The notes: generated by a model from the sequence alone, not told the origin. A stretch of 64,000 nt of DNA from Yponomeuta sedellus (GCA_934045075.1 OW203738.1:4827487-4891486); one strand, 5' to 3'; shown: positions 9,554-19,374, numbered from the stretch's first letter. Translations and numbers: made by a program.

Positions 9554-10061
9554 TTAAACGGATCAAATTGCGATTATTTATTAAGTAAAACATAACAGAG
9601 AACGTTGTGGACTGAAAAAGGATGTAGTGACTAGAGTTGAGAAAGGAATGTAGCGTTGGTTTGGACATGTGGAGAGGATGAAGGAAGAAAGATTGACGAA
9701 ACAAATATATATTGCGAGTGTGAGTGCAAGGGTTGGTAAGGGTCGACCCAGGCGGACATACATCGACCAGATAGGGGATGTATTAGCAAAGGGAAAAATA
9801 AAAAGTACCCGGAACCGGCGTGCGTGCATGCAACGACTTATGAACGTTGATGAAGCGAAGGTGATCTGTCGAGATCGTGGCAAGTGGCAGTCCCTGGTCT
9901 CTGCCTACCCCTCTGAGATACAGGCGTGAGGTTATGTATGTATGTAAAACATAATTACCTTATTTCCCGACGTTTCGGCAGCGTTACAGTTGCCGTAGTC
10001 TCGGGTAGACTGAAGGTAATTACGATTTACCTAATAAATAATCGCGATTTGACCCGTTTAA
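9554..10061. mobile_element. Fold-back (TIR) element interrupted by a LINE
   Basis: Once the LINE at 9596-9945 is removed, the left arm (from TTAAACGGATCAAATTGCG at 9554) is the inverted complement of 10013-10061 over about 49 bases with a few differences. The centre carries CCCGACGTTTCGG and, further on, GTCTCGGG. A lone arm of the same family is at 11345-11400, and a related segment at 12490-12625. Confidence 0.65.
9596..9945 (+). pseudogene. RTE-type LINE, 5'-truncated, TATG tail
   Basis: The frame 9669-9929 encodes the C-terminus of a lepidopteran RTE LINE: ERMKEERLTKQIYIASVS, then GKGRPRRTYIDQIGDVLAKG, RNRRACMQRLMNVDEAKVI and RDRGKWQSLVSAYPS. This region lies after the reverse transcriptase and is not catalytic. 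The 3' end is a short TATG repeat. The duplication AAAACATAA at 9587-9595 and 9946-9954 marks the target site in the fold-back element. The only ORF piece is intact but far too short for activity, so this is a dead-on-arrival insertion. Confidence 0.85.
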
Positions 10062-10361
10062 TATATAACTATGTATGAGTATCGCGAATTATTAAGAAAT
10101 ACTTTTTATGAAGCCGTTTCGGAGGAGTTCGATAACAAGCACTGTGACATGTAATTTTTATATATTAGATCTTTTTCTCGTACGAGTCGCATTACCGTAA
10201 TATTCTTCATCTTCATGTGCCGTCTCCTATCGGAGGTTGGCAACCATCTATAAAGAAAACCTTATCGTCATAAAAAAGGGTTTTTTTTTCGATTTTGGCA
10301 ACCAATTCGGCTATCTTTTCGATGTTGCCAAAACCCAAAAAGTACTGGCATTGAACTGGTA

Positions 10362-10586
10362 CAGTCTGTTAGCTTTTAGAATATCCCTTGGGCTCTAGAG
10401 TAGGCTTCGTTTTTCACCGAAAGCACACGAGTGTAATACTACTTCCTGCTCTGTATAAATGTCAAAGTGTCATATTAGTTCCGATTTCGAAATTCAGTGT
10501 CATATTAGTTCCGATTTTTCTATTACACGAATATATCCGAGTCTATCCGATAGTAGCCGAGGTATATTTTAAAAGCTAACAGACTG
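10362..10586. mobile_element. MITE with 20-bp inverted ends and TA duplication
   Basis: GTACAGTCTGTTAGCTTTTA at 10359-10378 is matched exactly by its complement at 10570-10589. TA dinucleotides flank CAG...CTG ends, again Tc1/mariner-like. Inside, TGTCATATTAGTTCCGATTT occurs twice about 31 bases apart. Confidence 0.75.
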
Positions 10587-10590
10587 TACT

Positions 10591-10626
10591 TTTAACCTGT
10601 GTTTTAGCCTCTAAATAGGTTTTTAA
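10591..10626 (+). mobile_element. TL308, 36-bp severely truncated insertion
   Basis: The 10-bp direct repeat AGACTGTACT at 10581-10590 and 10627-10636 flanks only 36 bases. Of these, the last 24 or so are the TL308 unit end (TTTTAGCCTCTAAATAGG and the T/A run). It marks this end as the point where reverse transcription starts. Confidence 0.7.
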
Positions 10627-10990
10627 AGACTGTACTCTGCTGAAACCACTGACGCAGGTTGCGTATCCATGATATCCTTGTTCTCCCAGGTCTGCTTCAT
10701 CCTGGAATCTTAGCTAGTATTTAAGCAAGGATTTCAGGCTAGCAAGCAAGTAGTATTCGCGCTAGTATAACAGGGCAAAAACCCCAATTTTCCCGATAGA
10801 AAGCACCTAAATAACCTTACCTAATGAACGCCTAAAGTGAGCAGATTGATAGGGCAATTAAACGATGTTACCAAGAAACACTATCTGTATAGAAAAGGGA
10901 AATTGATACGATACTCTGTTACAATGGAAGTCAAGGGTCGTCTGAGCCCTGAGAGTTTCATAAAACTAGTTTATTATGACAATGGGTAAT

Positions 10991-11274
10991 GTTTATAAAA
11001 ATAAAAATAGTATAATCATGTGGGTACAGTGATATCGTTCCGATGTTAAACCTAACTGCAAAGTAGGTAGTCGGGGCTGTAAGTAATGCAATTTGCTTAA
11101 GTCAGATGTCGCTGCCTGCACGTAATACAGAGAATAGTTTAAAGAGGTTCGAAATTTCACTGATGCCGTGAGTCGCCCATTGGCTCAATTGGTAGAGCGC
11201 TGGCACGGATAGCCAGAGTTTGCGGGTTCGAATACCGGCATGGGTGAAATTTTTAGCCTCTAAATAGGTTTTTA
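10991..11274 (+). mobile_element. TL308 monomer, near full length
   Basis: Flanked by AATGGGTAAT at 10981-10990 and 11275-11284. It starts in the internal A-rich stretch, passes ATCATGTGGGTACAGTGATA and AAAGTAGGTAGTCGGGGCTG, then a tRNA-like cloverleaf, and ends AGCCTCTAAATAGG plus a T/A run. The tRNA-like part is therefore near the 3' end, not at the 5' end as in ordinary tRNA SINEs. Confidence 0.85.
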
Positions 11275-11344
11275 AATGGGTAATATCCTAATAATATGAC
11301 AATATTTTTGTTGTAAAAGAACATAGGTAATTTTGGGAGTATGT

Positions 11345-11400
11345 TATGTACTAAAGGGTTCTGATCGCGATTATTTATTAGGTAAATCGTAATTAAATCT
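11345..11400 (+). repeat. Solo arm of the fold-back family at 9554
   Basis: Shares GATCGCGATTATTTATTAGG and TAAATCGTAATTA with the arm at 10013-10061. No partner arm is visible nearby. Confidence 0.5.
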
Positions 11401-11675
11401 GGTGAAATCCCACTATCTCACTGGATAAACTGGAAAACTGTTGCTTATATGTATTTAATTGTATTTATATTTAATTGTATATGTATTCATGTATTTTATT
11501 TAAGTATATGTTGCTTGTTGCAGGATAACAATGCAAAGAGTAGAATGGGAATATCTGGGGGAGGCCTTTGCTCAGAAATGGGCAGCCAATTAATAAATTA
11601 TGTACTATTAATTATTTTTGTAATCAAAATGACACTTTAACATAACATTTCATAATTCAAATAATACAATTTAAT

Positions 11676-11895
11676 CGACGACGACGACGACCTCTGTGGC
11701 GTAGCGGTAGCGCGTCTGCCTACCATGCAAGAGGTCCCGGGTTCGAATCCCAGCTGGAAACAAAAAAAAAAGTCCAGGTCTTGGATGTTTACATGTTTGT
11801 GATGTCGTTGTTTCTGGTTCCCACTACACAGGGTATCCTAGTGTGGGGCCAGAAGCAATGTATGTGCCTGTATGTAAGTGTTATTAGTGTTATTA
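11676..11895 (+). mobile_element. SINE-A copy 2
   Basis: Complete head with both promoter boxes, preceded by GAC triplets, and complete body up to the TATGTAAGTGTTATT tail. Confidence 0.85.
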
Positions 11896-12177
11896 ATGCA
11901 TGCTATTATATTTGTTATATAAGATATTGGCAAATAAAGGCTATTTTCATTTTCATATATGTTGCTTACCTATATGTATTTAATTGGATATGTATTTATT
12001 TTTTAAGGAATCTATGTATATTATTATTTAAATATGTACATTATATCGTAGGAAATTATAAGTAATTATATTCTCGCACTCCCATGCTGTTTGTTATCAA
12101 TATATTTTCTATTTAATTATTTATGTACATGCACCACGTACCGACTATATTCTTCATGCAATCCATTCCATCCAAAG

Positions 12178-12250
12178 GTTGTCTGGAAGAGATCGCTCTT
12201 AGCGATAAGACCGCCAATTGTATAACATAACATAATATGATATTAATCTG
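12178..12250 (+). mobile_element. LINE 3'-end module
   Basis: GGTTGTCTGGAAGAGATCGC and TTAGCGATAAGACCGCC form the small stem-loop shared with 27770 and 59040. I know this module from the 3' ends of lepidopteran LINEs. The T-rich and A-rich sequence up to about 12430 may be the rest of its 3' UTR. Confidence 0.6.
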
Positions 12251-12489
12251 GTTAGTTATGTTGCCTAATTCAGAAGTTAGCTTTTTTTTTTTTATTGGCT
12301 ATCCTTTCTTTTTTTCTAATTCGTGGTAAGCGATGCTGGTTGTACAATTACTTAATACTTTAATGATACTTAAGATGCTGTTACCACTTATTGTAAAATT
12401 GTTTGTTTACCCTAATAAAATAAAAATAAATAAAATAACTTAGATTAAGAGTCATGGTTGTAATATTTTTCTGGTTGTGCAATAAAGTG

Positions 12490-12625
12490 TACTCTATCTA
12501 TTATCTCAATTCCGGACGATTCGTCAGCGTTGCAGTTGCCGTGGTCAGGGTAGACTAAAAGAAGCGATTACAATTATATAACTATGTACGAGGACCGCAA
12601 GTCTTTAAGAAATACAGTCTTAAGT
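12490..12625 (+). repeat. Fragment related to the fold-back family at 9554
   Basis: Shares CAGCGTTGCAGTTGCCGTGG, ATATAACTATGTACGAG and TAAGAAATAC with 9980-10115. Confidence 0.5.
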
Positions 12626-13195
12626 ATGTTGCGTAAGATGAGCTTTATTGCTGGCGGCAATAACATAACGGTGTTCTCATAAAACAAATGGTTTTCGCAT
12701 GTCCACAAAAAACAAATAAAGCCCAGAGGGCGGGAACTGCTAAATTTCTCACGAGTAAGCTGCAAGCGATATTGTTTCAAAAGTGATGCACGGCTCTAGG
12801 TAACAAGTACCTGCAAAGGTACTGCAAAGTTCCACTTTGTATGGCCGATTTGGCCAAACGTGAACAGTCAATTGAATTAAAACTAAGTAGTAGGTTTTGT
12901 AGTATGAGTTAGTAAGAACCCTATTACAGTAATTAATTTGCATCAATATACCTGCATTGTGAGTTTTTTGCTGCAAGGTGTCCTATGATTTGCTTGCTTT
13001 ATTTGCCTACCACAAAGTAAGTCCGGTACAAAATCCGTAGTTGAGTCGGGGTCATCAATAAACGAACAATCGGGATCTATTTTTAACAAGCCAAAGTAGT
13101 AATAAAACAAACAATATTCACGAGAAGCAAAGAAACAGCAAAAACATTGAATGAATGAATCGTTTTGTTTTTTTAGCCGGTGACAATGACAATTC
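12626..13195. other. Unassigned sequence left of the Copia element
   Basis: No frame or repeat recognised. It supplies the target AATTC immediately before the 5' LTR. Confidence 0.4.
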
Positions 13196-13400
13196 TGTTG
13201 TAGTTAGGCAATAAAACGTGTTTGATATGTACTCTAAAGAGGATATATTCAGGTTTTGTCTATTGCACCACTGTATCGAACTGTCGTGTTTTGAAAAATG
13301 GCGTAGTAACCACGTTTGTTATTTTTATCTGTATTTTCACCGATCCCAATAAATTCATCAGTTTGCAAGAAACACATCTTTACCTGGAGTCCTAATAACA
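13196..13400 (+). repeat. 5' LTR of the Copia element
   Basis: TG...CA ends. AATAAA motifs occur inside it, including one at about 13350 (CCCAATAAATTC) that could serve polyadenylation. It matches 16846-17050 throughout. Confidence 0.95.
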
Positions 13401-13416
13401 GGTTATGGGCCCAGTC
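13401..13416 (+). promoter_or_regulatory. Primer-binding site for initiator tRNA-Met fragment
   Basis: GGTTATGGGCCCAGTC directly follows the 5' LTR. It is complementary to the anticodon stem-loop of initiator methionine tRNA, the internal-fragment priming used by Copia elements. Confidence 0.85.
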
Positions 13417-13443
13417 GTTTTCGTAACTCTGTTTAGGTGAAAA

Positions 13444-15954
13444 TTGCTGTTTCGGGAGGCAAGCTTATTTTCGTTGGAGAGGCGCTTAGTGTTAAGGGAA
13501 GAGCAGCAGCGTTTGGGGGCTGGCGGTACTGGAGTTAAAAAGTACTGCAACAAGCGCAACCTTGTTACATTCTACAACGAAAGGGGAGTTATATCCAGGA
13601 TAATGGATCAGCTCATGTCGGCGGGATCGGTGGGGGTTGTCAAACTCGAGGGGCAACGAAACTGGAGTCTGTGGAAGTTTCAAATGACGGTGCTATTAAG
13701 ATCGTTAGACTTGCTGTCAGTCGTGAACGGCACGGAAGTGAAGTCTGAGGAAAACGCAGTTGGGTGGTTTAAAAAGGATGCAAAAGCTCAGGGATTGCTC
13801 GTCAGTAGATTGTCTGAAAGTGCGATGGTCCACATTACGACCTGTGAGACGGCGACTCAGATGTGGAACAAATTACTGACCATATATGAGCAGAAGTCAA
13901 ACACGAGTACTCATATTATTCAACAACGCTTCTTCAGCTTTAAATATGAAGATGGGATGGCCTTGTCAACGTTCGTCTCAAAAATACAAGAGATGGCTAG
14001 TCAACTGAAACAAGCTGGAGAGGAAGTGTCTGAGAAGTTTCTCATGACGAAGGTACTCATGTCATTACCAGAGAAATATGTACATTTTATCTCGGCATGG
14101 GAGTCGGTTGATCCAGCGCGTCAAAACCTGGATGACCTGGTTGGAAGATTGTTGATGGAGGAGGATAGGTTGAGGAGTAGATTGACTTATCCGGAGAATA
14201 GCAGAGACAACAATATCGCTTTAGCTGCAAAAAGAGAAGCAAAGTGCTTCAAATGCAATCGAGTGGGACATATAGCAAAAGATTGCAGAAGTAACAAGGA
14301 AACCCGGAGATGTTTCCTGTGCAATAAAGCTGGTCATTTAAAATCGCACTGCCCGAAGACTAATGCGAATAATAAATCGGGTTTTAACAAGGATGACAAT
14401 GCATTCCCGGTTATGACAGCAAATGCGATGACTACTGACAGCGGACTTCATGTAGTTCCAACAAGCAAATGGATTATAGACAGTGGCGCAAGTCAACACA
14501 TGACTTCTGAGAGAATCCTTTTTACGTCATTCAATGAGACGTCAGATCGATTTGTTGTGGTTGGTGATGGGCGAAAATTACCAGTATTAGGAAATGGAGA
14601 TATATTATTCGAGGGCAATAAACTAAGCGACGTTTTGTTCGTACCAGAGTTGAAATTAAACTTGTTTTCGGTATCTTGTGCGACAAGTAAAGGGTACACA
14701 GTTAATTTGTTGCTGGACAAATGCCTAATAAAGATAAATGGTAAAGTATGTGCATCCGGATTTAGGGAAGAAAGTTTTTATGTTATGAACTTCACGAGAA
14801 ACGATGCTCAATGCGCGGCAGTCTCGTTAAGCGAGTGGCATGAGCGACTTTGTCACCAGAACATGGAGCAACCACTCGAACAATTGGAGATATCGCAGGA
14901 AGTACTGAACAGTGAAAGACACCAAGAGCAGGTAGACAGAGAGAATCTGCAAGTAACATCAGAGACAGAAAATGAGACTGGAAGCGAAACTTTTGAGTCA
15001 GCCGAGGAGATTGAAGAGCCGATAAGGACAAGATCAGGCAGAGTAGTGAACCGTCCTAGACTATTGGATGATTATATACTTGTTGCAGGCGAAGGTGAAC
15101 CTGAAAATTACAAAGAAGCAATGAAAAGAGAGGATGCTGATAACTGGAAAAAAGCGATAGACAAGGAGCTAGAACAACTACAAGAAAAGAATACCTGGAC
15201 ATTAAAAGAGAAGGTGCCAGAAGGTCAAGAGATCATCAGTACTAAGTGGGTACTACGGCTAAAACAAGATCATAAAGGAGAAATAATCTATAAAGCAAGG
15301 TTGGTGGCGCGAGGATTCCAACAGAGTGACCTTGATGATCTTGATCTTTACGCCCCAGTGGTAAAGCTTAATACATTCAGGATCTTCACAGCGGTGGCTA
15401 CTAGGTTGAACTGTAGAATAAATCAATTGGATGTTTGTAACGCTTTTTTAAACAGCAAAATTGACGAGGTAGTTTACTTAAAAATGCCAGAGGGCGTAGA
15501 CACTAAGTATAAGTACTGCAAACTAAACAAGTCAATTTATGGTTTAAAAAGATCTCCAAAATATTGGAACGAAACTTTTGATGCGGTCATGAGGGCGGAG
15601 GGGTTTAAAAGCTCTGACAAAGATTATTGCCTGTATTCAAAAAATGAAAACGGTAACAAAACTTTCTTGCTACTGTATGTTGATGACATTCTTTATTTCA
15701 GTACGTGTGAAAAAGAGTTGTCAAAGTTGAGAGAAAGTTTGACTAACGCTTTTAAGCTGAGAGACATGGGACATGTGGGCAATTTTCTGGGGATTGAGGT
15801 GAAGCAGGATTTGGTCAAGGGCTACACAACAATATGTCAAAAAGAGTACTTAAAAAAGATAATATCCTATTATGGTATGACTGATTGTAAACCTTTGTCT
15901 TTGCCCATTGATAAGAATTTTCAATTTGATTTACTAAAAAAAAGAAAAGTCTGA
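13444..15954 (+). CDS. Copia Gag-Pro-RT polyprotein lacking integrase
   Basis: Reads 836 residues; the natural start is probably Met54 (13603), where similarity to Copia Gag (VKLEGQRNWSLWKFQMTVLL) begins. Two CCHC zinc knuckles follow, CFKCNRVGHIAKDC near residue 268 and CFLCNKAGHLKSHC near 290, then the aspartic protease motif DSGA near 346. A Gag-pre-integrase stub (WHERLCHQN, 465-473) is joined directly to a linker that precedes reverse transcriptase, so the HHCC and DDE parts of integrase are gone. RT shows NWKKAIDKELEQL, QLDVCNAFLN and the catalytic YVDD near 745. The frame ends early at TGA (15952-15954) just after an A8 run (15936-15943); the C-terminal RT and RNase H continue in the next frame. 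The protein could package and reverse-transcribe only with help, and integration would need integrase from elsewhere. Confidence 0.9.
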   Translation: MLFREASLFSLERRLVLREEQQRLGAGGTGVKKYCNKRNLVTFYNERGVISRIMDQLMSAGSVGVVKLEGQRNWSLWKFQMTVLLRSLDLLSVVNGTEVKSEENAVGWFKKDAKAQGLLVSRLSESAMVHITTCETATQMWNKLLTIYEQKSNTSTHIIQQRFFSFKYEDGMALSTFVSKIQEMASQLKQAGEEVSEKFLMTKVLMSLPEKYVHFISAWESVDPARQNLDDLVGRLLMEEDRLRSRLTYPENSRDNNIALAAKREAKCFKCNRVGHIAKDCRSNKETRRCFLCNKAGHLKSHCPKTNANNKSGFNKDDNAFPVMTANAMTTDSGLHVVPTSKWIIDSGASQHMTSERILFTSFNETSDRFVVVGDGRKLPVLGNGDILFEGNKLSDVLFVPELKLNLFSVSCATSKGYTVNLLLDKCLIKINGKVCASGFREESFYVMNFTRNDAQCAAVSLSEWHERLCHQNMEQPLEQLEISQEVLNSERHQEQVDRENLQVTSETENETGSETFESAEEIEEPIRTRSGRVVNRPRLLDDYILVAGEGEPENYKEAMKREDADNWKKAIDKELEQLQEKNTWTLKEKVPEGQEIISTKWVLRLKQDHKGEIIYKARLVARGFQQSDLDDLDLYAPVVKLNTFRIFTAVATRLNCRINQLDVCNAFLNSKIDEVVYLKMPEGVDTKYKYCKLNKSIYGLKRSPKYWNETFDAVMRAEGFKSSDKDYCLYSKNENGNKTFLLLYVDDILYFSTCEKELSKLRESLTNAFKLRDMGHVGNFLGIEVKQDLVKGYTTICQKEYLKKIISYYGMTDCKPLSLPIDKNFQFDLLKKRKV

Positions 15955-15955
15955 C

Positions 15956-16621
15956 AGTCAGTTTGAATATAAGTGCAGAGCACTTATTGGGAAACTATTA
16001 TATGTAGTTACTGGTTCTAGGCCAGATTTATGTGTTGTAGTTAATATGTTGAGCAGATACGTCTGTTGCGCTAGTCAACTACTCCATAAAATGTTACTAA
16101 ATGTACTAAGGTACATACAGGGAACGATAGATTTGTGTCTAACGTATTACAGGGATTGTAATGAGGGCGTAACATGCCATGTTGATAGTGACTGGGGGGG
16201 GAGTGATGATAGAAAATCTACAACAGGGTATTGTTTCAAATTATTTGGGTGTTCTGTCATTTGGGTATCAAAAAAGCAACAATCTGTGTCTCTGTCGTCA
16301 ACAGAAGCTGAGTATATTGCTCTAAGCCATGCTACGAGTGAAGCCTGCTGGCTGAAATCAATATTAAAAGATTTCGACATAGATTTGGGGCCTATTGTAG
16401 TTTATGAAGATAACCAGTCTACTATCAAAATGGCTCACATGGCTACTGGAAATACAAGAGTTAAACACTTAGATATTAAACAAAGATTTGTAAAAGAAAA
16501 AATCGACAATAACATTATTGTATTGAAGTACGTAAGTTCCAGTAACCAAATTGCCGATATTTTAACTAAACCCCTGGGTGGTATAATGTTTAAAGATTTA
16601 AGAGGAAGGTTGTTTAGTTAG
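15956..16621 (+). pseudogene. Copia RT C-terminus and RNase H, frameshifted
   Basis: Continues the Copia polyprotein one base out of frame. Before the first ATG (16046) the frame already reads SQFEYKCRALIGKLLY and TGSRPDLCVVV, typical of the RT-RNase H linker. RNase H follows: CHVDSDWGGSDDRKSTTGYC, then SLSSTEAEYIALSHATSEAC, YEDNQSTIKMA and QIADILTKPLGG. The acidic residues expected of Copia RNase H (D in VDSDW, E in STEAEY, D in YEDNQS) are present. A single-base indel in the A8 run at 15936-15943 explains the shift; whether it is a mutation or a programmed frameshift is not decidable here, but I know of no Copia family with a programmed shift at this site. Confidence 0.85.
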
Positions 16622-16835
16622 ATTGATTTTGTTTTCTAAAATTAGTTATATTAGTGTGAGATTTAGTTTTATTTGTAACTTGTGTGTTATGTTGTTTGTT
16701 GGTTATTAAGTCTAGGATGGCCTGTTAAGGGGAGGTTACGTTAAAAGGAGATTTTTTGTTTTGTCAAGGGCATGTTAGTGTATTAAAGGGAAGTTCATGA
16801 GTGTTAGTGTTAAAGTTTTGTTATACATATTTTAT

Positions 16836-16845
16836 TGAGGGGAGG
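16836..16845 (+). promoter_or_regulatory. Polypurine tract
   Basis: TGAGGGGAGG immediately precedes the 3' LTR and would prime plus-strand synthesis. Confidence 0.85.
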
Positions 16846-17050
16846 TGTTGTAGTTAGGCAATAAAACGTGTTTGATATGTACTCTAAAGAGGATATATTC
16901 AGGTTTTGTCTATTGCACCACTGTATCGAACTGTCGTGTTTTGAAAAATGGCGTAGTAACCACGTTTGTTATTTTTATCTGTATTTTCACCGATCCCAAT
17001 AAATTCATCAGTTTGCAAGAAACACATCTTTACCTGGAGTCCTAATAACA
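16846..17050 (+). repeat. 3' LTR of the Copia element
   Basis: Same length and, as far as I can read, the same sequence as 13196-13400; ends CCTAATAACA before the target copy AATTT. Confidence 0.95.
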
Positions 17051-17743
17051 AATTTAAACAACTTTTTTTTGTCTAGTGTTGCCATAAATAAATAGTTTAC
17101 CATCAAATCAAGATTATTTCTTTGAATCATTTTATCACACCAATAATTAAATATGACATATCTAGCAAGTATTCTAATGCCGTTGCATTAGTGTGCATTA
17201 TTTTTTACCCAAATAATACTAAAAAGCGATGCATTAGAAACTCCAAATTGTTTTCTGTGCAATTTGTATTCCTTAAATTGCAACACTGAAATAAAAATCA
17301 AGGCTGGTTGACAAAATAAAGACTGGATTTGAGACAAAAATTTTATTAGTTTGAAACTGTTTAAAATGTCGATTGATACAACGAGATAAGCAAAAATATT
17401 CGTTTTGAAATTAATTATAATCAGGGGTTATTTCGATTGTCCACGTTTGGCCCAAAATGGACAATGTCCTTTATACGGAACACTCGGTGTACAAGTCCGA
17501 CTCGCACTTTTCCGGTCTTATTTATTTCGGTCGACGAGAAGCTTTTAGGAACGCAAGTGATTTCTACGTAAGTGAGTTCTTGATGAAAATTTATTGGATA
17601 TACTGTCAGCTATTTTTTTTGTTTACCTGGGACTAATCATTAGGCCAAGTCGTCTTAGACTTCGCATGCACCATTTGCAATGGTTTCTTTGAAAGTTAAG
17701 CTGTCACTTGTGATTTGTATAGCTAGAGCCATCGAAAAAGGAA
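17051..17743. other. Unassigned sequence
   Basis: AT-rich, without ORF or recognisable repeat. Confidence 0.4.
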
Positions 17744-17751
17744 TATAAAGC

Positions 17752-18049
17752 ACGGGTTAGTGCATTAAAAATAAAAATAGTATAATCATGTGGGTACAAT
17801 GATATCATACCGATGTAAAAACCTAACTGCAAAGTAGGTGGTCGGGGCTGTAAGTGATGCAATTTACTTCAGCCAGATGTCGCTGCCTGTACGTAATACA
17901 GAGAATGGTGTAAAGAGGTTCGAAATTTCACTGATGCCGGTGAGTCGCCCATTAGCTCAGTTGGAAAGAGCGCTGGCACGGAAAGCCAGAGGTCGCGGGT
18001 TCGAATCCCGGCATGGGTGGAATTTTAGCCTTTAAATAGGTTTTTATAG
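17752..18049 (+). mobile_element. TL308 monomer, almost complete
   Basis: Flanked by TATAAAGC at 17744-17751 and 18050-18057. It starts at ACGGGTTAGTGC, about 14 bases into the unit, and ends after the AAATAGGTTTTTA tail. The tRNA-like cloverleaf (from CGCCCATTAGCTCAGTTGG) lies about 35 bases from the 3' end. Confidence 0.85.
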
Positions 18050-18127
18050 TATAAAGCCGTCGAGGTGATTTCTATTACACTACACTTTAACTTAAGTTTT
18101 AAGTTACACACAAGTGCCACTACTTAA

Positions 18128-18606
18128 GGCGCTACGCGGTGCTAACTAGCGCCACCAATGGAATAAAAATCATATCTTGTTTAATTATACGGTTTTCTCA
18201 AAAAGTGAACAAACCTAACAACTGTGACGACAAATTTTAAAACCTTCAGTCTAGAATCTAGGATCAAAAACTTTGGACCTTTATCCATTTCCGCTATAAA
18301 CGGCCCCTTTTGGCAATAATATTATTCTACGTAAATGAGTAATGAGTAAATTTAATATTGTAAATTGCGCTACCTGCTAAATCGTGTCTCCAAAACTTAG
18401 ATCACCTAGTAGATAATCCTTAGTAGCAGTGAGCTTGCTTATGTGCAAATTTTTTGTGCAATAAAGAATCTTAATAATGCTTCCGAGTCCTAGGTTCTAA
18501 AAAGAGTTACTATACTTATTGACATTAGGATGTTCACTTTTTCTAAAAACGTGTTATAAAAAAATGTTTTTTTCTAGCGCTGGCCCTAGTTAGCACCTGT
18601 AGCGGC
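18128..18606. mobile_element. MITE flanked by TTAA
   Basis: TTAA at 18124-18127 and 18607-18610 borders imperfect inverted ends, GGCGCTACGCGGTGCTAACT on the left and the complement of AGTTAGCACCTGTAGCGGC on the right. A related element is at 45554-45800. TTAA suggests piggyBac-type mobilisation, but the ends lack the usual CCC, so the superfamily is uncertain. Confidence 0.65.
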
Positions 18607-18931
18607 TTAAGCACCAACTGCAGACTTTAGCAGAATTATTCACAAATAACTGTGAGAATTAAGTTGAAAACGATCAATAAAAGTGGTGATTTACTGAAGT
18701 AGTTGATTTACGCAGCCTGCGGAGCTGAGGTCGTGACAGTGACAGTTTTGCTATTTTCGTGCAAAACTCGCCCTTTTGCCACACGTAATAAGATCTACTG
18801 ACGAGGTTCGCGAGTAAGACCAACTGCACTTGAGACAACAAAGAAATAAACATGTATTAATTACTGTATTGTGCAAAATATTATTTACTTTTGATCTTCT
18901 AGGGGTCAACTCTATCTCACCTCTGTGTTTG

Positions 18932-19188
18932 AAATGAAATGAAATGATGAAATGAAATAAAAAGGTTTTATTCAAAGTACCGCGGAAACAGCGGGTTAAT
19001 GAACGTTACAATTTAAACTAGGATTCAATTTCAAAATCTAGATCATTTTGGAGAAAAAATGGACAAAAAAATCTAAACTTAGTCTTTTCGAAGTCCGTAA
19101 TTAACAGAGTTTAAATAATTATTATAAAACATAGAACTCATGCATGCATTATACTGACTTTAATTCCAGACATCATTGTCACGTTTTC
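18932..19188 (-). mobile_element. LINE-B 3' UTR, severely 5'-truncated copy
   Basis: Matches the 3' UTR of LINE-B at 35637-35885, including the pentanucleotide tail seen here as repeated GAAAT (about 18932-18960), then AGGTTTTATTCAAAGTA and AATCTAGATCATTTTGGAG. Confidence 0.8.
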
Positions 19189-19374
19189 AACGTACACTCG
19201 CGGCTTTGTCCTAGAGGGGTAGGTGGAGACCAGATGCCTATTTCATGGAACCACCATTCAACTTTTACTATGAAAGTTCAATGTAAATTACAAAGTCCAT
19301 CAGCCCACAGATTAACAAGTAGAAAGACTCGGCTACGCAGTGAAAATCTAATTGTCATAATAAAAAGGTGGATT

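Larger units (their letters stand above)
13196..17050 (+). mobile_element. Copia-type LTR retrotransposon, integrase-deleted
   Basis: A 3855-bp element with two 205-bp LTRs that begin TGTTG and end AACA and look identical by eye, so the insertion is recent. Flanking pentamers are AATTC and AATTT (four of five match), consistent with a 5-bp duplication. Internal signals are a Copia-style primer-binding site, a Gag-Pro-RT frame, a shifted RT-end/RNase H frame and a purine tract. The integrase core is missing, which makes it non-autonomous. Confidence 0.95.

Noticed and set aside
11172..11245. Functional tRNA gene
   Set aside because: The cloverleaf belongs to a dispersed repeat, has C at position 33 and T-arm mismatches, and lies inside element boundaries.
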